64,000 nt of DNA from Ciona savignyi. Lineage: Eukaryota > Chordata > Ascidiacea > Phlebobranchia > Cionidae. Positions 38,672 through 50,600 of this stretch are shown here, in pieces; position 1 is the first letter of the stretch; every line of letters starts with the position of its first letter. The stretch is from positions 133,779 to 197,778 of the forward strand of contig CH003337.1 of NCBI GenBank assembly GCA_000149265.1. Reading direction: 5' to 3'. The position numbers and the translations under genes are program-made. The notes below the pieces were generated by a model. That model was not told the origin of the DNA. It searched no databases and saw only the letters and a list, made by a program, of their open reading frames with translations.

Positions 38672-41600
38672 GTAAGTTCCTATGTCATATCCGACATTAT
38701 CATTACGTAGGATTGACGTATGTTATGACGTCATAACTTAATTATCGCTAGTTGTGACGTGTCGTGCCACTGATAGAAATCCACATAAGTGAAATTAATT
38801 TATTGAAATAGGTCGCTTTACATAAGTCACGTGTTTAATCGGCGTCCATGTCACATGCATGACGTCACTAGGTATTACGTCACGAGGTATAATCTTCATT
38901 CGCCATCCACGTATGCAGAGCGGCGCCAAGTAGTCCAATATGGCTGATGACGATAAATATGACGTAGATACGGAAGAATATGACGTCAATAGCGCGCGCG
39001 ACGCTTTTCCATTCTTCCTGTTCGAGATCTTGACGCTCTTGTTCCTCTTCTTTCCGCTTCTCGCGTCGCTCGCGTTTCCGACGCTTCCGCGACTTCCGCT
39101 TCCGCATGCGTGTTTCTTCCGTCTGAAATTTTGACGTCACATTATAAAGCGAAGTGCCAAAAAATTATAAAAATTACAAAAAATTACGAAGTGCCAAAAT
39201 ATTACATTATAAACTATAAAGCGAAGTGTTGAAAAACGGTCTTGTGGTGGAATGGTTAGTGCTACCGATTCATATACAATAAGCAATTTAAAAAGATAAT
39301 TTGTGATTACTAACCAGTCCGTCACGGCTTCTAAAATGGGATTGGTAATAATTACAAATATACAAGATAGGATATTCATGTTTATCCCCGTGATTGAGAA
39401 AACGCAAGGGCCGTTAACACACATCCAGTCGTTAACTCGTCTCCACAAAAAGGCCGAATGGTTTGGCCGAAATCAACTGCTTTATTTACAGTAAAAAAAC
39501 GTTTAATACCATCCTAGAGACGAGCACATCATGGGCTCTAATATCAACCTGGTAAAAATGCATTAATTGCGTTAGATCAAAACAATTACCTTCTTCAAAT
39601 ATCCCCTCATATCCCCCACCACACCCAACACACGGTTGCGCAGTATGTTCGATACGATCGAGCCGTTCCTGGACGCTTGGCCGGACCCGATGTCGGATTT
39701 TCCCGCCGACGAGGTCGTCACTTGCCCGATAACCTCGTTGTGCTTGTAACCATCAGAATCCGATCTTCTTAAATTACTTGGCTCCGTCGCTGCCCTGTTA
39801 CGCACATTTGGACTCAGTGTTTTCATTTTCGATCCCGCAGTGATGCCAATCCCTTCATTTGGCAGCTGGTTTGGCAACACTCTTCGTTTGTCACCGTCAT
39901 ATCCGTTGTTGAGACTGCAAAAACGAACTTGGTTACAATAAATTGAAGAAGTCGCACTTGTGCAACAGATTTTATTACAACGCCCGACACCCCGTATAAA
40001 TAGTTAATGTAAAGTTTAAACTAGAACTGCGCCGAAAATTCCTTTCTATGGAAACACAAAGGCGGAAGTGTTTGCTGATTTGGTTAAGTGTGTAGCTGCT
40101 ATTTTAAATAATTAATCCAACCTTGGCTCGCTCTCCGCGCCTTTGAGCAGCACGTTGTCAATAATCACGCTCGGCCTGTTTTGCCTTCCGGAAATCTTCG
40201 TGATTTCTCGGGAATTTTCGGACTTATCATCCCTCGAATCGCCCCAGCTCTCTTCGTCTGAAGTTTCGCTCTCGTCAATGACGTCATCGCCCATTTCGTC
40301 ATCGGTGATTACGTCATCGAGCTCGTCGTCACTGATGGTGCGCATCCATCGGGCGCCAAGCTCGCCGACGCTCCAGTACCGGTCGCAAAACTGAAGGATG
40401 CGTCGCGTGTGACGCGGTACGGCAGACTGCGTCCGGTAACTGAGTTCTTTCCGCCGACTCTTCCGTTTTCGCATCAGTTCGTCTTCGCTCAGCTCTCTGC
40501 ACCTCAGCAATCTGTCGTACGAAACGAACAGTGTAAGTTCGATTCTCACACTTGGCAAAGTTGTTCTATAGTTTTAAATAGCTCACTTATTAATTCACCT
40601 CGCGCAACCCCGACAGTGGGCACGAGGTATTCCGATGATTGCCTGTGCTAATCACCGAGACATAAAAAATTCTATTCAGGAGTGAACAACAAAAATATAA
40701 GCAGCGAACTTTTTTGATTGTTCTTTACCGTCCTATAAACTCCTATTTGAGCATCCAACTCATTACCCACTCATTTGAGAGTACAACTCATCACCTCCAT
40801 CCACTGGACCACGCAAACCCCTCACCCACTAACAGAAGCACTTACCCCATCACCCCCACCAACCCCACTCACCCTCTACACTTGACCCACCCCACTCACC
40901 CTCTACACTTGACCCACCCCACTCACCCTTTACACTTGCCCCACCCCACTCACCCTCTACACTTGACCCACCCCACTCACCCTCTACACTTGACCCACCC
41001 CACTCACCCTCTACACTTGCCCCACCCCACTCACCCTCTACACTTGACCCACCCCACTCACCCTCTACACTTGACCCACCCCACTCACCCTTTACACTTG
41101 CCCCACCCCACTCACCCTCTACACTTGACCCACCCCACTCACCCTCTACACTTGACCCACCCCACTCACCCTCTACACTTGACCCACCCCACTCACCCTC
41201 TACACTTGACCCACCCCACTCACCCTCTACACTTAACACGCCACGCCTTCTTCTTTCCCTTCCTCCTCCACACATTATCCTCCCTGACCACCGGCTTGAA
41301 GTGCACGTGCAGCACGATCACCGTCATGAGCAGGTTGATACCCAGCAACCCCATGCAGATCACGAAATACACGCCCAGGTAGGGCCCAGTAGAGGCCGGG
41401 AACATCTCACCCACCGCCAGCAGGAACACCTGTGGGTTGTTATGGGTGGGTTTTAGGGAACATCAATATCATCTACGCTAAGGGATACACGGGGTTGACT
41501 GAATATTGAGATAAACCAAGGAAAATGGGTTAAATAAAACGTGACGTCTATTTTTCCAAGCGATTTTCCAGATTTACTACAATAATAAATTTTCATCCAA

Positions 41601-44600
41601 ACTAGCCGAGCACTTAACATGTAATTTCACCGCAAAATAAATTGATCCCTTTTACAAGCTTTATAAAGCAATTCATTTCAACTCAATACACCCCTGTAGT
41701 CAAAGACGTTTGTGGAACAAACATTCGTTGTCCGCGCGTCGGAGTCTTCCGTGCGACACGCGAGTACGGTTACCACAAAGGAAATTTGTTGGTGTGGCCG
41801 AATGGTTAGGGCGACAATACATATACCGATTTCTAGTTAACAAACGGTTTGAGTGGCTGACACATTATAGGTTTAAAAACTGAACCTTTAAAAATCGGGT
41901 TGCTAATGAATTTAGAAACGGAACCAGGCCATCGCAGGTTCAAAACCTGACTCGGTATCAAAAATAAATTACTTTGTGTCAACGGTAGTGTGGCAGAATG
42001 GTTATCGCAACCAATTCATACTCCTATTTCTATCTTAAAACGTGAAGTGACAAGCCCATTCCGGGTTCAACACTAGGCTGGGTAAAACATGAATAAATTA
42101 CTTCCTGTAGACGGCTGTGTGGCTAAACAGTTAACGCGACCGATTTAAACGCCAAATGGTATGATAAACCAACGGTGGCAAGCGCAAATCCGGGTTCGAA
42201 GCTTGCCTCGGTAAAATAAATAAAATTGCCCGTGAATGAATGTGTGGCAGAATAGTTATAGCGACCGATTCACACACCGATTTATATATAAAAACGTTAA
42301 AGTGACGAGCCAATCCTGGGTTCGAAGCTAGGCCCGGTTAAAAGAGCTTACCATGAAAGTAAGGAGAATTGTTATTTGAAGTCCAATTCGCTCCCCCGAG
42401 TCGGGAGGTAAATAGAAACCCAGAAGAGCCACGGTGGTGAGTAGAATACTCGGGAAGAGCATGCTTTGCATGTACAGTGACGAGTTGCGACGAACCACTA
42501 TTGTAAACGACACCTGGTTGTCCAAGGGGAATGAAATGGTTTAGATCCAACAAAACCACACAGCTTATTCGCCTTATGTTATATATGTTGTAATAGTACG
42601 CCATGGACAAGCCTTATAAGCCACAGTATGAGAGACTTGCTTAATATTTTATCTCCGTTTACTAGGATAGGATATAGGATAGGATAGGATATTCGTGTTT
42701 TGTCCCTGTAAATGGGAATACGCAAGGGTCGTTATTGCACAGGCAATCGTCAGATTACTTCGCGCCCACCATCTACTACACATTAGAAGCTGTTTAACTG
42801 TCTTAATTTTTCCAACACATCTTACCTCGGCGAACATACTGTTGGTTATGGTGACGTTTCCCAGTGACGTATAATTCGATGACGCCGTACTTGACATCCA
42901 GATATCTCTGCGCGAGATTTAGATTTTAACTTTCTGCATGGCTGAATGGGTAACACGACCTGTTCGTATGCACTGATTTATAGATATTAAACGGTGTTAC
43001 TGACCACCCTTTCATGGGTTTAAAACTTACCGGTCAAAAAAAAAATTGGAAAATTCTCGAAAATTTGTGTATGGGTGACAAATTACACCCAAACATGTGG
43101 TTTTAGTGACTTCGTTAAAGAATTTGGATTTAGGGACTCTTCAAAATGTCCTTTATGAAGACACTTTAAAAATTGAAGAAATTGCTCGACTTTCGCCGTT
43201 GTTCCACAGAAATAAATCATCTACCATTTCGTCTTTTTTACGACTTTCCTCAAAGATTTAGGTTACGATGAAATGGCGATTTTACATCATGGCCCATTTA
43301 TTTTGAAAACTGCGGTCCATTGCCATTCAGACGAATTGCCCTGTTTTCTGCCTTATATACAAGCAGCCTTACCCATGGTCGGTTTCGTTCCGTTCTTCGA
43401 GCATTAGGTCAACGAAGTTCTTGATCTGAGTGAGATATACATAGTTTAGTACCCAAATACATGCGGACAACTGGAGTCAATCAAACATCAACATAATAAA
43501 GCGAGTACAGCTACAAAGCAAAGTGCAAATTTGATCTAATTCACCTTCAAGCTTATCAGCGGTATGATTGGTTGTGGCCGAATGGTTAAAGCGACAAAAC
43601 ATATACCGAATTCTGTATAAAAGGGGCGTACTAACAAGACCATCTCGGATTCGAAACTTAGCCCAGTAAAAAGGCCACCAAAGACGAGACAATAATTTAC
43701 CACGTGCTGCATATTTATATCAAGATTACCTTCTTTCGCGCCGATATATGCACGAACTTCCATTCACCCGTATTGATGAAATACTCCTTTGCGTCCTTGA
43801 GCAGTCTGCTCGATTCCCTGTCAGATACAAGGTCGATATGCGTGACCGGCTGGGTCCAGGATACGTACGTCATGAAACAGACCTGGGTGGCGAAATGTTA
43901 CTTTGATGGAGCGAATAAAATCTCCTCGCGTATAAAGTGAGCTCAAATTGGGTAAAGTGAGCCCGAATGTTTGTCACAAAACAAAATGCAATGGCACGCC
44001 ACACAAGACATTACGCCACCAAACACCACGCCACAAGACAAGACACCACGCCACACAACGTCCCACCACGTCACACGACACCACACTACGTCACACCACA
44101 CCACGTCACACAACGTCACACCACGTCACACCACGTCACACGACGCCACACTACGTCAAACCACACTACGTCACACCACACCACGTCACACAACGTCCAC
44201 ACTAACCTGCACATCAAATGGGAAGAAGGCGGTGTCGATGGCGCACGAAGTGTGGTAGGCACACGGCTCCCTGTAGCTCACCATCCCGGTGCTTTTTATA
44301 TTGAAATATGGAAGTCTTGGCGAGTAATCCTTGTCTCCTATCTCCTCGATATATCACGATATCAGGTCGCCATACTAATGTATGGGGAACTTCCACTGTG
44401 TGTGAACGAGCGTTATACCATTTGGGTGGCCGGTTAGCTTTGTCGGTTCAACTATCGTCGATAGATTGCGGGATCGATACCATGCGTTGGCTTGTTTAAG
44501 TCCTTGGGTAATCCCAAATATCCTTATCCTATATAGCCTGAACCCAGTGTATTAATGTGTTAAATTTAGGTAAACAGGTCACAATCATGTACATCACACG

Positions 44601-47600
44601 GTAATTGATCCGGCGACTCGACGATGGACACGATAAACGAAATATCCCAAAAATACCCCATATGATAACCCTACCACTGAACCTCTTATCTACACAATAA
44701 ACAAGAATAATCCACCCGACCGTGAATGGTACACTCACGTTCATCGAGTCCTTCATAATCCTTGGGATTCCACTTCAAATGCTCGTCCATCCACGAGGAA
44801 CGGGACCACAACAGACTCTTCAAGATCTGGTTCTTCTCGTCCAAATCGAGAATCTGCGGCCAATATTAAGATTAGGTTTAAAATTAAACGTTTCTGTAAG
44901 TTCGTCGCCGCAAACCTAGATAAGCGAGCCACCTTGGGCCTATTATTTGAAGACTGTATAATGGACATTTCCCCAGATAAATTAACCATGAGAAGTCACC
45001 CCAGAATCATTATCGTCAGACCGGTTTAACATTATAAATGGTTAAATTTCCCTATAGTCCCTACTTTCCAAAGTTCATACTCCGTACATTTGTACTAAAT
45101 CAACCCTGTTAAGCGCCGCCTTTACATCCGCGCCATATGAGTACGCGCTCACGCGCTATGGCAGATAAAACTCATTTTCAGTACTATTCCAAAGCGCCGA
45201 TGAACGGACCATGCATAATTAATGCTCACATACTAAACATCACCAACACGTTCTTTCACACCGGTGATATCCCGACCAAACTGCAGAAAATATTAAGAAT
45301 CAATTATTTAAAGTTTCCCATTCGAAGTCTCGTTATTTAACCAGATCCATTTCACTGATTAAACTGTTACAGCCTGCGATGATCGTTGCGCAGACTTATA
45401 CATTGTTAATAAGCGGTGTTTATCACCGGTAAGGAGAAATATGATATAGATAACAATTTTGTTTGGGTTTTACTGACGCGTGCGTTGTTTTTCTTCAACT
45501 TTATTCATAATAACGTGCTATATCTATAATTTTAGTCTTTTTCTACTTTCTTTACTTTTAACTTGACCTAATAACAAACAAACTAATAAAAATTAAGGGG
45601 GTAACACGTCATGATGACGTTGCAAATCTCAAAAAAGGGGAATTACCTATGATCAAATGTAATACGTGATCGGATTAAATAGAAAGTTATCAAACCGCAT
45701 ACAAATCTGATATTTATTTGGGAAAGGAATGTTGCCCAAATCAGAGCCCTCACTATATCGGTGGTTATTTTTTAGGATAGGGAAATATGTATTTTAAAGC
45801 ATAATACAGATTATGACATTCTTCGTTACGAGTTTTATATAACACACCGGTAATCAAATTACAAAATTTGCAGCGATAATAATAAAACAGGAAAATGCCG
45901 ATCAGCTTACAATTATACATCATAATGTATAGTGTTGTCACAATGATTTGTCTTACAACCTAAATTATTACATTAGCTACTTTAAATTGATGCCATTGAT
46001 ATTATGAAATTCCACGCGCAATTGTGAAATTACCGTAGCAGGAAACACACAGCTTGAGGTGCATTTCGTGTTAGAGTGGTAAGGAGGTGTCTTGCCACCT
46101 TTCAACCGACAATAAAACAAGTGCCAAGGGCGAATTGTGGGAAGCGTAACAGAACATTATAAGATTCCAGAATTCGTTTTCTCATTTCAACGTTTGCTCT
46201 CTTGTGCATTTAATAAATAATGAGTCAGCCGATCAGATAAGCGATTACAATAAAGTTGGTAGAACAGACGGCAAAACATCTTTTTCCGAGCACGCATGGT
46301 TAGGCAAACTGCGGCTCTTTCATTCTTCTGATGCGGCTTGTTAAATTTATTGCTACTCTAGCCAGCGCTTAATACGTTTAATACCCATGCATAAGTGAAA
46401 CAAACAATAAAAAACCTCGCGTCTTTCATCTCACACGGTGTTGTTTTCTTTTTACTGCGAAAATATTATTAGTTTTGCGGCTCCCAGTGATTTTTATTTT
46501 GTGCAATATCGGTTAAAATGGCTTTTTAAGTCCAAAAGGTTGCCGACCCCTTTCCTAGCATTTCCTTCTTTGCAAATAGTTTTTCAACCATTAAGCCGCG
46601 CTTAATTTTAATCCCCAGATTAAAGCCTCCACATTATATAGTCATTTAATCGATTAAGAGTTTGAGTAACCCACCGATCGTTTTCAAACACGTCACGTTT
46701 ATTTAAACGTCATATTCACTGAACAATTGACAGTGACGCGTGACGTAGAGGTTTATCGCGTGACGTAGAGGTTTACCGCATTGAGGTATGCGATCCGGAA
46801 ACGCAAGCGTGTCGTAGCGGAACTGGTATACGTTAAGCGATCGTGATGTTTATTGTAAACAACATGAGTTATTGGCGGATTTGGTTTCCTAATAGCCACA
46901 AAAATAGCAATACACAGTTAGTTATAAGGGATAAAAACATAACAGTATCCATCACTTTGACCCAAATCCGCATGAATTCTAAGCGGACAACCAAGTTTTC
47001 CGTTGTGCGATGTACGGCATTCGTTGTGCGGTGAATGCGGTCGTTTTAGGTCCTAATATAGTCGCAAATCCGTCCAAAGCGGCCCAAGAGAGGTATTTTT
47101 ACTTCTTCGTCGACATATTATAAGCTAGTCTGATCACCACAGGTTAAAATGCCCGTAGCTGGAAATGCCTTCTCTTAACTAAGCCGAAATCGGCCAAACT
47201 CCGAAAACAAAATGACCATAATTATGTTTTTATAATGACGTTATCTCGTGCTTGCAAAAATACACGGAGCGATACAGACCCGAGAAAGCAGTTATCTAGA
47301 AACCCCATTAAAACTGAGATTGTCCCAAATTTTACAAAATTCTCATTTTATTGAAAAATTGCGTTTTCGCCTATTCATCTTAACGCGTACATCGATGTGT
47401 TTATCCAGTCTGTTGCAAACATTGTTATCAATGGACAAATAAAGATGGCTTAAGGTTTTGGGTTTTAAAGACCTCCATTTTAACATTTAAAACCGATTCG
47501 TGACGCCATACATTTCTGTTAACTATCGGTAATGCTAAAAAGACGAAAAAAAACGGAAATACGGAAATTAATTGCAATGCTAGAAGTCCATACCCGTCAT

Positions 47601-50600
47601 TCAGTAGTGATTTAACCTTGTTCGATTGTTGCATTCTGATTGGTTTATTTATATGGGTTACCATATGACGGACGGAATACGGGGCTTCCCCCAGTATTGC
47701 TGACGTCATTAAATTAGAGCTGAAGTTGTACGAACACTCCAGGCAAAAGTGGAAACAGCAGATTACCTCTGCGATACCAATAAGGACATAATAACACACA
47801 GTGTTTCCCACCTGCCTGAACGTGAAGCCCACGTGCACTATAACATTTTGGCTGTGGTTTTTCACTGGAATCACTGTTTTGTCGTAGTGTGCAAACAGTG
47901 CGGTTTTTAGTCGCTGGGTGACGCTAGCAGAGTAGTTGACAAGACTCGCCGAATCAGAGATCTTTGACTTTGATGACGTAGTCGCTGTAATTGTTTGGTA
48001 TTTCTATGTTATGCAAATTAGAGGGTACATTGGTTGTTGCAAAATTAGTTAGTTACAAATTATACACATGCCGAAAAGTCGTAATTTGACGTCTAATAAC
48101 ATAATGTCACACATCCCAAAATGACTTCAACAAAACGCAATTGGAATCTACATTACCGAAGTAATTGGGTATATAGTGTAAACCATGCTAGTCCAACAGG
48201 TATAGCGTAATATATGCTATACCAAATCTAGTGGTTATTGGTATAGTGTAAGCCCAAGTTAACCAAATGGCTGCAGTGTATGCTCAAACTAACCCAAAAG
48301 GTATACTGTAGTACATGCTGTACCCTACCCACTCTAGCAACCATTTGTGTAGTCTAAACCCAAGCTATCTCAATGGTAAAGTGTAGTATATGCTATACCC
48401 ACGCATAGGGATTGTTAATAACGGTTGCAGCCTGCAGACGACATTGCAACACGTATAGACATTCTTTCTCAAACTGGAGACAATTCGTATCGATTCCAGC
48501 GTTTGCATTAACTAATAAGTGATTTAATATATTTAATATGTGATTTAATATTTTGCATATGAACTTTAGATCACCTTGGTTTTTGTTGAAATTTGAACCA
48601 TCAATACGGGAAGCGCTGGCAGCGAGGCCGGACCTGGAGGCAGTTTTACCCGCCGCGGTATGCTGGATCGTCCGATGTACCGATATCACCAAAAAAATGT
48701 TAATCAGATTTAAGCACCAGGCTTTTCGCGGCTTCATTTTAAACAAAATCTGATAAAAAGGAAAATAATAAGCTGCCCTGGAGCGTACAACATAGCTATC
48801 GGTACAAACTAATCCAAATAAATTTCCTTAAATCACCTTATTTTAACGTTTAACAATTTAAATATGTGCAGTCGTACAGATATTTCATAACAACAGCCAT
48901 TCCCTTTAAATTTGATTTTCTCTTTCTAAAGGTCACGATTTTATTAAGAATCGATCGTTTTTTCTCGTTTCTGTTGAATCTGTCATAGAACCTCTGATAA
49001 TCCAATTTAACTTCGCACCCCTGTCAATACGCATTAATATATATTTTAACAAACTGCTCCCAAGCATTTAGGCTCGGTGGAACTATGCAATGGGGTCGAT
49101 TCTTCCATATAGTTTTAGTTTAGTTTTTTTTTCGCTTTTTTATTATATTAAAGAAAAAAGGAATAATTATTTTAAGGAAGGATAAAACGGTAAAACTACA
49201 GTAGTTAAAACATATACAACCCCTTATAATACTGTCATACAAGACCTTTTAATTCAATTTAATTTCTCACTCCTTTAATACGCATGGATATATATAAACA
49301 GACTGTTTCTATTAATTATGTCTAGTTAAACTTCGTATGGCCTCGATTCTGTCCTATAAATATACAAGTTCACATAATCCTGTCACACTCGCTTTTATAA
49401 TCCACTTTACCTTCGCATTTTTGTCAATACGCATGGATACACATTTTATGCTAAGTTCAACTATTTGAGTCAATTCTTCCGTATAAGGAAGATTCGATTT
49501 ATCTGAACTCAAACTGCGGTTTGACCCGTTAGGCCGCACACCTTGACTAACTTATCTGCAACGCTACCATCTTTCCACCTGGGTAGGAACCAACATGAGG
49601 CTGGCTGTGGATGGTCTGGTCCAGCACTGACCGCTTAACCTTGCGCAACGCGAGCGGTTACGTGCGAGAAGGTTAAGCTTGCGAGAGATACATCGTGAAA
49701 AAAACGCATTTTGAGATTTCGAAGTTCAAATGAAACGCAATGAACATTCTGTGTTGGAAGGCAGTTCGAAGCAGAACCGTCGTGTGACCGGATGGTTACG
49801 CGAACAATTCATATACCGCTCCATATATAAAAAAAAAACATTTAGTAAGGTATCATTACGGTTCGAAACTTTGACCTTAGGTTTTAAAAAAAATAAAAAC
49901 GACAGTTCGAATTGTCGCGTACCCACTAAGCTATTCCGCTGAATCCGTATTGATAATTCGGCCTTCATCCTGCATGCGACTTATCCAAATAAAAGTAAGA
50001 ATGAACCTGCTTTAGATTAATCTTAACCCGGGTTAGCCATAAGCGGCCGCATACACGGTTTGTACTCATTAAGACAACAAAACCAGACTCTAAATATTTC
50101 AATCACCGCTCTAGCTCGTTATTTATACCCAGTCACCTCGGCTTAAAGTTCACCGACCTAGTTATTGACTTTCCGGATTAAACTTTCTCACAAACCCCCA
50201 TCCAAATATAATCCATAAAACGTGAAATAAACTGAATTAATTCACATTGTTATTACTCTACGCCCATCCAACCCTTGTCACTTCCTCGTAACATACCCAG
50301 TAAACAATATTTCGATGTTTTTCACTTTTGTTTGACACACTGAACCACCTAAACCTTCTTTGCCTATTGAGCATTTTTACCGGGCTAGGATCCGAAGCCG
50401 TGATGGTCTCGTCTCCAAGACCGTTTTTATGTTGAATTCTATATCTATCGGTCTCGTTAACCATTCGGCCACACGACAATACAATATTGAGCTTTTGTAC
50501 CGCGTGCTGGGGGCAGTAGATTCTGCGGAAATGAGCGGATTGATGCAGCTCCGGGCACTAGAAATGTGCAACACTGATGAAGTGCTACAGACACTGTGCA

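Noticed and set aside
40714..41382. 222-codon plus-strand frame rich in THPLHL and its minus-strand mirror rich in EGEWGGSSV
   Set aside because: Both are translations of the 27-bp minisatellite; the unit is a multiple of three, so frames stay open on both strands. The real coding content here is receptor exon 9.
43948..44437. His/Thr-rich plus-strand frames
   Set aside because: They translate the CACGTCACAC satellite in a receptor intron and run antisense over receptor exon 4.
38880..48737. Receptor as an anion (GABA/glycine) channel
   Set aside because: The segment before TM2 reads DSGERIGL with GE, the cation-type signature, not the PAR-type anion signature.
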